DNA from: UMGS1601 sp900553335
GTDB lineage: Bacteria; Bacillota; Clostridia; Oscillospirales; Ruminococcaceae
Length of the DNA: 36,024 bases
Direction of reading: 5' to 3'
Assembly (NCBI GenBank): GCA_937920725.1
Contig: CALEUW010000025.1
Location: forward strand, 1-36,024
Under the pieces are notes generated by a model. It worked only from the letters and a program-made list of their open reading frames with translations. It ran no database searches and had not been told where the DNA came from. The position numbers and the translations under genes are program-made. This document shows positions 8,358 through 17,036 of the stretch, in pieces; the first letter of the stretch is position 1; the number at the start of each line of letters is the position of its first letter.

Positions 8358-8837
8358 TTACTCATAGAAGAAATAGTATTCATCACCAAGTATATTTTTT
8401 TGAAGCTTGTCCAAAACCTTTAAGCAAGAATCGATCTCCTCCTGCGTGATATCCTTCATCATTTTTTTGTCAATCTCATTAGAAAAAGCCTTTATCTGAT
8501 CATCGATCTCCTGTCCTTTTTCACTAAGACAAACATCAACATTCCTCATATCAATATCGCATACCTGTCTTTTAATAATACCCTTTTTCTCAAGTCTGCT
8601 GAGTGATACGGAAATGGTAGGAGCTTTAAGTTTTGTCTTATTCACAATATAGAGCTGATTCACCGGATCATCTGAGGACAGATAAGACAAAATCTTCCTT
8701 GTGGCAGGTGTTATACCTATACTTGCACACTTCTCATTAAGTTCATCATTAAATATTTTTGAAACATCGTTGATCTTTGATGTAAGCTTTTCTACTCTTT
8801 TCTCATCCTTGTATATGTTATCGTAATCCGAATACAT
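8358..8837 (-). CDS. MarR family transcriptional regulator
   Basis: A 159-residue protein read from ATG 8835-8837 (MYSDYDNIY), which has a GAGGGG ribosome site about ten bases upstream. A longer in-frame start at 8900 would add a hydrophobic leader unlike MarR proteins and is rejected. The winged helix covers about residues 40-110: LSYLSSDDPVNQLYIVNKTKLKAPTIS is split across helices 2 and 3, with SRLEKKGIIKR leading into the wing (CDIDMRNVDVCLSEKG). Terminal helices form the dimer interface. The ligand and targets are unknown. It follows the polymerase IV gene on the same strand with a gap of about 90 bases and may be its downstream partner. Confidence 0.88.
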   Translation of the reverse strand: MYSDYDNIYKDEKRVEKLTSKINDVSKIFNDELNEKCASIGITPATRKILSYLSSDDPVNQLYIVNKTKLKAPTISVSLSRLEKKGIIKRQVCDIDMRNVDVCLSEKGQEIDDQIKAFSNEIDKKMMKDITQEEIDSCLKVLDKLQKNILGDEYYFFYE

Positions 8838-8930
8838 TTTGCTCAATCCCCTCTCTATAATCAAAATCAAGTAAAACCATACTTTATTATAAAGAAACAT
8901 TTTGCATTGTCAACAGATTTAACAGAAATT

Positions 8931-10208
8931 TCACACCGATTTCATAAAGCCAACAGGATGAATTTCATCTTGAAAACATGTTGAAAAATTCTTAAAGCAG
9001 TCGTACTCCAAAATTATACCTCTTTTTATACAAGAAGAACCGTATTTTTTTCTAAGGTCATCTACTGTATTGTTGAGGCTTTTCTTTTTCATACTCTCTT
9101 TTATGTCTTCAAAAAGAGTAAGCTGCTCGCACGAGTCATGGGCTTTTAAATCACCTGCACTTATACCTATGCTTCTTATCGGCTGACCGTTTGATTTTGC
9201 AAACGACTCTTTATAAAGCTTAAAAGCAATGTTTGCTATATCCTTAGCATCATTTGTAAAAAAATCGGTATGCCTCTGCCTTGAATATGTGTAAAGAAGC
9301 TTTGTTCTGACACTTACCGTTATCATACCCGATTTAAGCTTCATTTCTCTCAACCTTGACGCAACACTTTCGCTTAGCGCATATAAAACTATCTTAACGT
9401 CATGATCATTGCACAAATCCCTTGGGGATGTCGTAGAATTGCTTACGGATTTCACAAGTGATGTTTCTCCGTCATACGCCACAGCGCTTTTATCCTCTCC
9501 CCTTGCAGATCTCTTGAGCTTTAAACCGTTTACTCCCAATGCACATAAAAGTACTTTATCATCTGCATTTGCAAGCTCGCCTATGTTAAGTATTCCTCTT
9601 CGTCTTAAAGCCGCTCTCGTCTTACATCCAACATATAAAAGCTCTCCGCTGTCAAGACTCCATATCTTTTCCTTATAATTTTCTTTTGAGATAACAGTAA
9701 CAGCGTCCGGCTTTTTAAGATCGGAGCCTAGCTTTGCAAAAACCTTATTAAAGCTGACTCCGACCGAAACGGTTATTCCAAGCTCTTTTTTCACACGCTC
9801 TCTGATCTCGTTTGCGATTTCCTCTCCATCTGCCTGTTTTCCGTTTCTGAAAAGCCCTGTTATATCGAGCCACGCCTCGTCTATTCCAAACGGCTCTATT
9901 CTATCGGTATAATCTGAATAAATTTTTCTTGCCGCCCTTGAAAATTCAAGATATAAATCGTAATGCGGCTCACATAAAACAAGCTCCGGACATTTTGATC
10001 TTGCCTCCCATATAGCTTCGCCTGTTTTAACTCCCATACTCTTAGCCATCTCATTTTTAGCTAAAATTATGCCGTGCCTGTCCTGGATACTTCCACAAAC
10101 AGCTACCGCCTTTCCCCTTAAAGACGGATTCATGCGGCACTCTATTGATGCATAACAGTTATTTATATCAACATGAAGTATTATTCTTTCATCGAATACG
10201 CTTTTCAT
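8931..10208 (-). CDS. dinB: DNA polymerase IV (Y-family, translesion)
   Basis: A 425-residue Y-family polymerase for lesion bypass. The catalytic palm carries HVDINNCYASIE (first metal-binding Asp, about residue 13) and the acidic triad end IEPFGIDEAWLDIT (Asp-Glu, about 106). The helix-hairpin-helix region near ILNIGELANAD (about 200) and a little-finger domain to about 350 follow. The UmuC/DinB-like sequence CNDHDV...LYALSESVASRL marks the little finger. The C-terminal tail (about 360-425) is the family's variable part; QLTLFED resembles the QL(S/D)LF beta-clamp-binding motif. Two SOS-like boxes flank its promoter. No umuD-like gene is adjacent. Confidence 0.92.
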   Translation of the reverse strand: MKSVFDERIILHVDINNCYASIECRMNPSLRGKAVAVCGSIQDRHGIILAKNEMAKSMGVKTGEAIWEARSKCPELVLCEPHYDLYLEFSRAARKIYSDYTDRIEPFGIDEAWLDITGLFRNGKQADGEEIANEIRERVKKELGITVSVGVSFNKVFAKLGSDLKKPDAVTVISKENYKEKIWSLDSGELLYVGCKTRAALRRRGILNIGELANADDKVLLCALGVNGLKLKRSARGEDKSAVAYDGETSLVKSVSNSTTSPRDLCNDHDVKIVLYALSESVASRLREMKLKSGMITVSVRTKLLYTYSRQRHTDFFTNDAKDIANIAFKLYKESFAKSNGQPIRSIGISAGDLKAHDSCEQLTLFEDIKESMKKKSLNNTVDDLRKKYGSSCIKRGIILEYDCFKNFSTCFQDEIHPVGFMKSV

Positions 10209-10227
10209 TATTTTCCTCCACGCGCAT

Positions 10228-10240
10228 CAAACAAATGTTC
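10228..10240 (-). promoter_or_regulatory. SOS-like (LexA) box 1 of dinB
   Basis: On the minus strand GAACATTTGTTTG, a near match to the Firmicutes LexA core GAAC-N4-GTTC. It lies just downstream of the -10 element and is the mirror image of box 2. Confidence 0.6.
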
Positions 10241-10248
10241 TTTTATAT

Positions 10249-10277
10249 ATAGTACCACACGAACATTTGTTTGTCAA
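10249..10277 (-). promoter_or_regulatory. Promoter of dinB with overlapping SOS-like box 2
   Basis: Minus strand: TTGACA (10272-10277), a 17-base spacer and TACTAT (10249-10254). The spacer contains the second SOS-like box (10261-10273; minus strand CAAACAAATGTTC). Boxes 1 and 2 are perfect 13-bp inverted copies 20 bases apart, so bound repressors would bracket the -10. Confidence 0.65.
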
Positions 10278-10640
10278 TAGCATTTTTTTATTTTACAGGT
10301 TTTCACAAATCTTTCAACTAATATATATACTATTCACACGCAGAAAATTTAGAATAAGCTTACAGCAAGGGAAAAGAGAAACCCTTAAAGAAGCATTTAT
10401 AAAAAGGTTTAATCCACCTAATCAAAGCTTCACATTTAACAGAAGGCGAAAAGAAAACTTGTTTGTATAAAAAGCTTACACCTCACAAAAGCAAATTTCA
10501 TAATCTCTTCCTTAGTACTATTATTATAAACAAGTGGCTTCGTCTTCACCAAACAATAATTTCTTATTTTTTAAGAAACTTCATAAAAACTCCTCGATTA
10601 AAATGTCCGACTCAAAAAACCGGGCATTTTAATTTTTTCA
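10278..10640 (+). other. 363-base stretch without a convincing gene; possible small RNA
   Basis: Short ORFs here have no ribosome site and no recognisable protein. CTTGTTTGTATAA (10457-10469) and TTATAAACAAG (10524-10534) are imperfect inverted repeats. A terminator-like hairpin ends the stretch: AAAATGTCCG (10600-10609) pairing with CGGGCATTTT (10621-10630), then AATTTTTT. This could be an untranslated RNA, but no promoter is convincing. Confidence 0.25.
10600..10638 (+). terminator. Terminator-like hairpin in the dinB-degV gap
   Basis: A stem of AAAATG-CCG against CGG-CATTTT with one mismatch, a loop of about 11 bases and six T shortly after. There is no obvious upstream plus-strand gene. 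Confidence 0.45.
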
Positions 10641-10641
10641 A

Positions 10642-10757
10642 CAAGGGGGGAGCAGTTCCGTTATTTAGCGTTTGCAACGAGAGTCCCCTATCCCAACTGA
10701 AAAAATCAAGTGGATCCCGCTGCCTATAGATGTGGAGGACATCTTAATTTGGTTATA
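10642..10757 (-). repeat. Intergenic repeat family, copy 3 (reverse)
   Basis: It contains CCCCTATCCCAACTGAAAAA, ATCAAGTGGATCCCGCTGCC, TATAGATGTGGAGGACATCT and TAATTTGGTTAT. It lies just before the degV promoter. Confidence 0.7.
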
Positions 10758-10792
10758 AACAATAGCTGATTCCCTTTAATTTGCTATTTCCC

Positions 10793-10821
10793 TTGACAAG
10801 TTATCTTATAACGTTTAAAAT
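10793..10821 (+). promoter_or_regulatory. Sigma-A promoter of degV
   Basis: TTGACA, an exact 17-base spacer and TAAAAT, about 45 bases before the start codon. The AGGGGAG ribosome site follows at 10854-10860. Confidence 0.75.
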
Positions 10822-10866
10822 AAAACTATACTTTTCACGGCAAACAGTGATTTAGGGGAGTTTAAT

Positions 10867-11727
10867 ATGAAAAAAGTTATTATTTCAGCAGACAGCACTT
10901 GCGATTTGGGAGATAAGCTTAAGGAAAAATGGAACATTCAGTATTTTCCGTATCACATAAACCTTGAGGGCAAGGATTATCTCGACAATGTAACAATTAC
11001 GCCTGACGATCTTTATGCCGCCTATCGGGAGAGAAAAGCGCTTCCTAAGACGAGTGCAATAAACGTAGGCGAGTATCTCGAGCATTTCAAAAAATTTACC
11101 GATGCGGGATATGAAGTGGTCCATATAAATCTCGGATCGGGACTTTCTTCATCTTATCAAAATGCCTGCCTTGCCGCAGACGAGCTTGAAGGGGTTTATG
11201 CAGTTGATTCCAAGAATCTTTCAACCGGAACAGGACTTCTCGTTTTAAAAGCATGCGAAATGGCAGAGCAAGGAGCAGATGCAAAAAGCATTGCAGCACA
11301 TTTACAGTCACTGACATCATTTTCCCATGCAAGCTTTGTAATAAACACGCTTGAATTTTTGCGTGCAGGAGGAAGATGCTCTGCGCTTGCAGCTTTCGGA
11401 GCTAATTTGCTGGGAATCAAGCCGTCCATAAACGTGGACAACAACAATGGCGGAAAAATGAGCGTCGGCAAAAAATACAGGGGAAAATACGACAAGGTAT
11501 TGCTCAGCTATGTAGCAGATACCCTTGCAAAATACCCTAATTATGACGATAGCATTGTTTTCATAACACATTCGGGAACTGATAAATCTTATATACAATC
11601 AGTTGAACAGTATTTAAAGGAAAATACAACCTTTAAAGAAATATATATCACCAAAGCAAGCTGCACCATTTCGTGCCATTGCGGACCGGACACCCTTGGA
11701 ATTCTGTTTATGACTCATCGTCAATAA
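10867..11727 (+). CDS. DegV family fatty-acid-binding protein
   Basis: A 286-residue cytoplasmic protein of the DegV/FakB family. These proteins hold a fatty acid in a central tunnel; FakB members present it to FakA for phosphorylation. The N-terminal domain shows the family start IISADSTCDLGD and the acyl-carboxylate-binding TS pair in LPKTSAINVGEY (about residues 60-65). The second lobe contains LGSGLSSSYQNA, the VYAVDSKNLSTG segment, and TLEFLRAGGRCSALAAFGANLLGIKP split across it. It ends at the usual family length. It is followed after 13 bases by a transporter gene, suggesting one transcript. No fakA is visible in the window. Confidence 0.93.
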   Translation: MKKVIISADSTCDLGDKLKEKWNIQYFPYHINLEGKDYLDNVTITPDDLYAAYRERKALPKTSAINVGEYLEHFKKFTDAGYEVVHINLGSGLSSSYQNACLAADELEGVYAVDSKNLSTGTGLLVLKACEMAEQGADAKSIAAHLQSLTSFSHASFVINTLEFLRAGGRCSALAAFGANLLGIKPSINVDNNNGGKMSVGKKYRGKYDKVLLSYVADTLAKYPNYDDSIVFITHSGTDKSYIQSVEQYLKENTTFKEIYITKASCTISCHCGPDTLGILFMTHRQ

Positions 11728-11740
11728 CCGAGGTTAAGTT

Positions 11741-12385
11741 ATGTCTACACATATTAAAGACGTTATCATAAGAGCTGTTCTTGCAGGGATATCTATCAGC
11801 ATTGGCGGAACGCTTTATCTGTCTGTAGATAACAAATACATAGGATCGTTTCTTTTTGCAATAGGTTTGTTTTGCATTTTTTCCTTTGGATTTAATCTGT
11901 ATACAGGTAAAATAGGATTTTTTATAACTGAGAAAAACAAGTGCAGGTTTGCTTTGGACATGATCTTAACATGGCTCGGAAATATAGCAGGAACAGGAAT
12001 TGCCGCTCTTTGTTTAAGACTGACCAGAATATCTGATGCTCTGCTGCAAAAATCAGATGAGCTTTGCAAAGCAAAACTGTCTGACCAGCTTCTGTCAATA
12101 TTTATTCTTTCCATATTCTGCGGACTGTTGATGTACATTGCATCTCACAATTACCGCTTCGGAAAAAACTCAGCACAAAAATACATAGCAACTTTTATTT
12201 GTGTAATGGTATTTATCCTATGCTCGTTTGAACACTGTGTTGCAAATATGTTTTATTTTTGGATTTCCTTATCGCTCACCTCAAAAACTCTTTTGTATCT
12301 CTTGGTTATGACCGCAGGAAATTCATTAGGCTCATTTATTATTCCTTTAGCATTAAAGTTTTGCAAAGATGGAGAAGAAAGCTAA
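11741..12385 (+). CDS. Formate/nitrite transporter (FNT) family channel
   Basis: A 214-residue, strongly hydrophobic protein with about six membrane helices. Family landmarks are AGISISIGGTLYLS in the first helix, SFGFNLYTGKIGF (the Omega-loop/second half-helix region), WLGNIAGTGIAAL, and FEHCVANMFYFW (about residues 165-176), which holds the conserved pore histidine and the EH-x-x-ANM signature. GNSLGSFIIPLAL resembles the final NxxG helix. FNT channels move formate, nitrite or other small anions across the membrane. At 214 residues it is shorter than most (250-280), mainly in loops and the C-terminal tail. The substrate cannot be assigned from sequence alone; no pyruvate-formate lyase gene is adjacent. 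Confidence 0.85.
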   Translation: MSTHIKDVIIRAVLAGISISIGGTLYLSVDNKYIGSFLFAIGLFCIFSFGFNLYTGKIGFFITEKNKCRFALDMILTWLGNIAGTGIAALCLRLTRISDALLQKSDELCKAKLSDQLLSIFILSIFCGLLMYIASHNYRFGKNSAQKYIATFICVMVFILCSFEHCVANMFYFWISLSLTSKTLLYLLVMTAGNSLGSFIIPLALKFCKDGEES

Positions 12386-12442
12386 CCGATTGTCAACGAC
12401 TGCAATTTACAATTCCGTAAAAATGAACAATAGTAAAAAATC

Positions 12443-12527
12443 ACCTCCTATGGTAGAATCAGATAATACCATAGGAGGTTTAGTTATGCAAAGAAGCTGT
12501 AAATATATAAAAACACTAAAATTGTAA
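12443..12527 (+). other. 13-bp inverted repeat enclosing a ribosome site, with a 13-codon ORF
   Basis: ACCTCCTATGGTA (12443-12455) and TACCATAGGAGGT (12467-12479) are exact inverted copies. The right arm carries a strong AGGAGG that would serve ATG 12486. The ORF is only 13 codons (stop 12525-12527); another frame continues KIVIEKHGIKSN, so it may be a frameshifted relic. No known family is recognised. Confidence 0.4.
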
Positions 12528-12589
12528 TCGAAAAACATGGAATTAAGAGCAATTGAATACAGGCTTTGTTTGCTGCTTAGATTTTTTCG

Positions 12590-13969
12590 CTAGTCATCAA
12601 GCGACCTGACTGTCTTTTGATAAACTGATCTGAAAAACATTAAACAAAGCAAAAGTGATACAACCTCTGCTATCGGGAAAGAAATCCACATAATGTTTAT
12701 CGTTTTAAATATCTTTGCAAGCAAAAATGCACACGGAACTAAAACGACAAGCTGCCGGCAGATTGAAACAATCATAGAATAAACTCCGTGTCCGAGAGCC
12801 TGAATTGTTGCAATTATGATAATACTGAAGCCTGCCGGGATAAACGCAGGAGCTATCTCTCTAAATGCAGTAACTCCCATGTTTATCATTTCTTCATTTT
12901 CAGTAAACATCTTAAGCAAAAGCTCAGGCATCGTTTCAAAGATCAAAAATCCAACGGCAAGATATGATACTGCCATAACAAATCCAAGCCTCATAGTAGA
13001 CATAATGCGTTTTTTGTGATTTGCTCCGTAATTATAGGCTATAATCGGCGTCATTCCGTTATTAAGTCCGAAAACAGGCATAAAGATAAACGATTGAACC
13101 TTAAAATATACACCCAAAACATTTACTCCGTTTTTTGCAACATTTTCCGGGAACATATAACAGATTTTATTCAACGCAAGCGTCATAACCGAGGTTATAG
13201 ACTGCATTATGATAGCCGGAAACCCTACGGAGTAAATCCTTTTTATAATTCTTCCGCTTGGCTTAAAGCCTTTCAAAGAAAGATTGATTTCCTTATTGAA
13301 TTTTATATTGAAAATAAGTCCTAAAGCAGCAGCTATTATCTGTCCGATTACTGTTGCTATTGCCGCTCCCCGTGCGCCTAGAGCAGGAAATCCAAAATAT
13401 CCGAAAATCAAAATCGGATCTAAAATAATATTTATCACCGCACCTGTTCCCTGCATAATCATGCTGTAAACAGTTTTTCCGGTAGACTGCAAAAGTCTTT
13501 CAAAGGTTATCTGAAAAAACAGTCCCAACGAAAAAATGAGTATAACTGACAGATAATCATATCCATACACTCTTATTGCCTCGGTAGGAGTCTGAAAAGC
13601 GTAAAACAGCTTAACGAAGGTCAGTCCCAATATCAGTGCAGCAAGCCATGACAAAAATGTCAAAAACAAAGCGTTATGAGCAGTTTTATTTGCCTCTTCA
13701 AAATTTTTCATTCCAAGACTTTTTGAAAGATATGCGTTTATTCCCACTCCTGTTCCTGCCGCAACGGCTATCATAAGACTTTGCACCGGAAATGCAAGCG
13801 ATACCGCTGCAAGTGCATATTGATCTGCGTCGACCTGTGCAACAAAAATACTGTCTACAATGTTATAAAGCGCCTGCACAAGCATTGAAATTATCATCGG
13901 CAGCGACATTGTAATAAGAAGTCTGTTTGTGGGCATCGTACCCATTTTATTTTCTTTTACTTCATCCAT
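12590..13969 (-). CDS. MATE family multidrug/Na+ exporter
   Basis: A 459-residue polytopic membrane protein (12 predicted helices in two six-helix halves) of the MATE superfamily, which exports cationic drugs or metabolites using Na+ or H+ gradients. The N-terminal family hallmark is LLITMSLPMIISMLVQALYN followed by IVDSIFVAQV. Other marks are AVAAGTGVGINAYLSKSLG, PILIFGYFGFPALGARGAAIAT (residues split by loops) and PIIAYNYGA in the second half (about residue 310). ATG 13967-13969 is chosen because AAGGA lies eight bases upstream; an in-frame TTG nine codons earlier lacks one. It is convergent with the preceding transporter gene and follows the NUDIX gene, which has its own terminator. Confidence 0.92.
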   Translation of the reverse strand: MDEVKENKMGTMPTNRLLITMSLPMIISMLVQALYNIVDSIFVAQVDADQYALAAVSLAFPVQSLMIAVAAGTGVGINAYLSKSLGMKNFEEANKTAHNALFLTFLSWLAALILGLTFVKLFYAFQTPTEAIRVYGYDYLSVILIFSLGLFFQITFERLLQSTGKTVYSMIMQGTGAVINIILDPILIFGYFGFPALGARGAAIATVIGQIIAAALGLIFNIKFNKEINLSLKGFKPSGRIIKRIYSVGFPAIIMQSITSVMTLALNKICYMFPENVAKNGVNVLGVYFKVQSFIFMPVFGLNNGMTPIIAYNYGANHKKRIMSTMRLGFVMAVSYLAVGFLIFETMPELLLKMFTENEEMINMGVTAFREIAPAFIPAGFSIIIIATIQALGHGVYSMIVSICRQLVVLVPCAFLLAKIFKTINIMWISFPIAEVVSLLLCLMFFRSVYQKTVRSLDD

Positions 13970-14094
13970 TTTTCTCTTCCTTTTTCTAATATTCAAACAT
14001 ATATCAGTATATCAAAATGCTGTCGAAATTAAAAGACTTTTGCACATAGAAAAAATCTTATTCAAACCCGTTGTTTTACAGCGGTTTACACAAA

Positions 14095-14125
14095 AATTTC
14101 CGAATAATTCTGATATTCGGAAATT
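14095..14125 (-). terminator. Terminator after the YfhO-NUDIX operon
   Basis: A 12-bp perfect stem (AATTTCCGAATA against TATTCGGAAATT) with a 7-base loop begins just after the NUDIX stop. Only a short T run follows on the minus strand. Confidence 0.65.
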
Positions 14126-14132
14126 ATAACTG

Positions 14133-14669
14133 CTATTTATTTAAAAGCTCCCTTGCCTTTAAAATTGCAATCTGAGTTTTAGCATCAGGGATTTCATCAT
14201 CTAAAACCATTTTATATGCCTTCTCAAACGGCATTTTTACAATATCTATAAACTCTCCGTCGTCAAGATGAGTATCTCCAAAACTAAGTCCTGTCGCAAG
14301 ATACATATAAATTATCTCGGTGTCGTATGCAACTGTCGGATAAAGCTTGCCTAATGAAACGATTTTCTCAGCACTAGCTCCTATTTCCTCTTTTAGTTCT
14401 CTTGCACCGCAAGTCAATGGATCTTCTCCCTCTTCCCTTTTTCCGGCCGGAACTTCAAGCAAAACAGCTTTATAAGGATAACGAAACTGTTTCACAAAAT
14501 ATATGTTGCCGTCCTCGTCGATCGGCAATACACATACTCCTCCTGAATGATGCACAATTTCACGGAAGCTTATTTCTCCATTCTCAAGCTCCACCTTTTC
14601 TTTTGTTACACGAATAATTTTACCGTTATAAATTTCTTCAACACTAAGCGTTTTTTCATCTAAGTGCAT
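14133..14669 (-). CDS. NUDIX hydrolase, ADP-ribose pyrophosphatase type
   Basis: A 178-residue cytoplasmic hydrolase. The complete Nudix box runs from GKREEGEDPLTCGA to RELKEEIGA (about residues 96-118), with the metal-binding RE-x-x-EE-x-G. The upstream segment VRQF-like YFVKQFRYPYKAVLLEVPAG is typical of ADP-ribose/nucleoside-diphosphate-sugar pyrophosphatases (NudF type). The downstream LYPTVAYDTEIIYMYLATGL matches the same group, which splits ADP-ribose to AMP and ribose-5-phosphate. Its start overlaps the 3' end of the upstream membrane-protein gene by ten bases, so the two are probably translationally coupled. Confidence 0.92.
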   Translation of the reverse strand: MHLDEKTLSVEEIYNGKIIRVTKEKVELENGEISFREIVHHSGGVCVLPIDEDGNIYFVKQFRYPYKAVLLEVPAGKREEGEDPLTCGARELKEEIGASAEKIVSLGKLYPTVAYDTEIIYMYLATGLSFGDTHLDDGEFIDIVKMPFEKAYKMVLDDEIPDAKTQIAILKARELLNK

Positions 14670-16972
14670 TTTCTTTTCCTCCTTGAAAGTGATACTGCCA
14701 TGTAAACTATAAATACCGAAGCTCCGACAATGCTTATAACGGCGCCTGTTTTAACACCATAGGTAAAATATGAAAACTCTATTTTGCTTTCACCTTCGTT
14801 TACAAACACTGCACACAGGCCGTTATTAACCTTAACTACCCTGCGTTCTTCTCCGTTTACATAAGCTGAAAATCCCTTGTCAAACGGTACGCTGAACATA
14901 ACAAGTCCGCTTTTTTCGGTATTTATTTTTGCACTAAATCCGTATGCATCATACTTAAAATCATAACAAGCATTTTCTTTAAGCTCATTCGCCGTATTTC
15001 CAAGGTTATAAGAATTTAAAATCGTTCTCGGCTTTTCGATTTCGTTAAGAGCATTTGAAAAGACATTTTCGTTCTCTTCGTCCAGTACTATAGCCTTAGT
15101 TAAAATCCGGCATTTTTGGTCGGTTGTAAGTTTATTGAAATCTTCTGCGCTCATGTATGTGTCAAAAAGCATTCCCATAGGAACATAATTTTCGTTCTCA
15201 TAGATTTTAAATCCGTTTTGCGTATCTATATACTTAAAGCCCTTCTCTTTAAAATCGTTTGTATCATCGTCGTCAATTTCTTCTAAGTAATATTTTACAG
15301 ATAAAAGCGTTCTTAACGAAGTGTATTTCGTATCTATTCTGCTTGAAACATTTCTGGTTAATCCGAGCGACCTGTAAAACTCCATTATCGAAGTCGATAC
15401 GTTTGTATTAAAGCACCTCATAGTTGAATAACCCCAAAACATCGGAAAGTTATCAGTGTTTTCGCTTGTGTCTATTCTGTAAAAGGTATCAGATTCCGGA
15501 AGATTTATATCAGCGTTTACAGTTGCGTCTAAATACTTTTCGGGATACGGGCCCTGAGAAATACCGTAATAAATATTTACTGCCAGAAAAATTCCGCAGC
15601 TAAGCGCTGTTATGCCTGCAACACGCTTTAAATAAGCACCGTCCTTTTTAACAAAGTAAATAAGCAAAACTGCCGCTAAGAAAAATGCCAATGTAACAGC
15701 AGCCTGCAAAGCAAAGAGCACATCATACTCAGCCATATCGAAAAACTTAAGGCCGCCATCTTCGCTCTTCGGAATAAAGTATACCAGTACAAAAAGTATA
15801 GTTATAATTCCTGTAGGTATAACTCCTTTTTTAATATTAACCTCGTCAGTTTTTTCAAAGCAATAAGCCGTCATCAACGCTGTTATAAGCGAAAACTGAA
15901 AATACCATCTTGCATAGTAGGTCGTGTTAAAAAGCTGAAAAGAAGAGTTTAAAATCGGTACTAAGGCAATTACAAATAAACTCACGCAAAGCGTTTTTAA
16001 AAAGCTTTTTTTCTTTTCTCTCAAAAATGCAATTACACCTATCATAGAAAAGAGAGGCAGGTATCCTGCGATTGACGCCCAATTTACATTATCAGGACTG
16101 AAAATATTGCTTCTGGCAGGCGGGTCGGGCATCATAAAAAATGACTGAAGAATCCGAGGGATTCTGTATATATCAGAATAAATAATAAGTTTAAGTCCCG
16201 AAAGCTTTTCACCAAGTCTTGGATTATCAATAATAGCTAATGCGCTAGGCAAAAGCAAAACCGCTGCTATTAATATTCCGACAGCACACTCAAAAACAAT
16301 ACCGAATAATTTCTTTACCGTTATGTCAAAGCCTTCTCCTTTATAAATACACCTTATAACAAGATATATAATAAAGAATACTCCTTCAGAAATAAAAAAG
16401 TAGTAGTTTGTAAAAGCCGCAAGTGCCGTCGTAAGCGCCAAAACTCCTCTTTTTCCGTCATTTACATACATCTCAAGCGCCAACAGCAAAAGCGGAAAAA
16501 ATGCAGCTGCATCGTGAAAGTGATAAAAGAAGAAATTGTAACACTGAGCTCCCGAAAAAGCATATAGCATGCTTCCTATGAAACAGGCGCTGTTTTTCTT
16601 TAAAAACCTATTGATAAAGGCATATGAGGTCAATGCTGCAACAGCCGTTTTCAGCGCCATTATAATCGGCATCATATAAACCACTGCACCCTGAGGAACT
16701 AATAGAGTTAAATAAAAGAAAATGCTTCCTGTATTGTAAAAAGAATATGCTGTGAAAAGGCTTGTCCCAAGGTCCGTTCCCCAGTCAAACCCAAAAAGAC
16801 CGTTTTGCCTAAGTTCTTCGTTGACATGATAATAAAACGGGATCTCCTGAGAATTATAATCTCCATAATATGTGAAAACTCCGCCGTTGTATATTATCAT
16901 CGGAAGCATAGCAATAAGCATTATAAAAAACGCTGTAAAAAACACATAAGCATAGCTTTTTTTCTTTGTCAT
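14660..16972 (-). CDS. YfhO-like multispanning membrane protein (GT-C-type)
   Basis: A 770-residue membrane protein with about a dozen helices in its first 450 residues and a last helix near 745-765. Between them lies a large extracytoplasmic domain (about 470-740) rich in beta strands. The start segment has the YfhO family mark YYGDYNSQEIPFYYHVNEEL (about residues 35-55), followed by FDWGTDLGTSLFTAYSFY. In Bacillus and Listeria, YfhO proteins take part in glycosylating lipoteichoic acid or similar envelope polymers from lipid-linked sugars, so a GT-C transferase role outside the membrane is likely. It heads a two-gene unit with the NUDIX gene. A good promoter lies at 17005-17034. The sugar and acceptor are unknown. 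Confidence 0.88.
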   Translation of the reverse strand: MTKKKSYAYVFFTAFFIMLIAMLPMIIYNGGVFTYYGDYNSQEIPFYYHVNEELRQNGLFGFDWGTDLGTSLFTAYSFYNTGSIFFYLTLLVPQGAVVYMMPIIMALKTAVAALTSYAFINRFLKKNSACFIGSMLYAFSGAQCYNFFFYHFHDAAAFFPLLLLALEMYVNDGKRGVLALTTALAAFTNYYFFISEGVFFIIYLVIRCIYKGEGFDITVKKLFGIVFECAVGILIAAVLLLPSALAIIDNPRLGEKLSGLKLIIYSDIYRIPRILQSFFMMPDPPARSNIFSPDNVNWASIAGYLPLFSMIGVIAFLREKKKSFLKTLCVSLFVIALVPILNSSFQLFNTTYYARWYFQFSLITALMTAYCFEKTDEVNIKKGVIPTGIITILFVLVYFIPKSEDGGLKFFDMAEYDVLFALQAAVTLAFFLAAVLLIYFVKKDGAYLKRVAGITALSCGIFLAVNIYYGISQGPYPEKYLDATVNADINLPESDTFYRIDTSENTDNFPMFWGYSTMRCFNTNVSTSIMEFYRSLGLTRNVSSRIDTKYTSLRTLLSVKYYLEEIDDDDTNDFKEKGFKYIDTQNGFKIYENENYVPMGMLFDTYMSAEDFNKLTTDQKCRILTKAIVLDEENENVFSNALNEIEKPRTILNSYNLGNTANELKENACYDFKYDAYGFSAKINTEKSGLVMFSVPFDKGFSAYVNGEERRVVKVNNGLCAVFVNEGESKIEFSYFTYGVKTGAVISIVGASVFIVYMAVSLSRRKRKCT

Positions 16973-17004
16973 AACACTACCTCCAACAAAAATTGCTAAT
17001 ATAT

Positions 17005-17034
17005 AGTATACTACACCAATACTTTGTTAGTCAA
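17005..17034 (-). promoter_or_regulatory. Promoter of the yfhO-like gene
   Basis: Minus strand TTGACT (17029-17034), an 18-base spacer and TATACT (17005-17010), 33 bases before the start codon. Its -35 lies two bases from the -35 of the opposite promoter. Confidence 0.7.
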
Positions 17035-17036
17035 TA

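Noticed and set aside
8838..8900. Earlier start for the MarR regulator
   Set aside because: It would add a hydrophobic leader atypical of MarR proteins and lacks a ribosome site.
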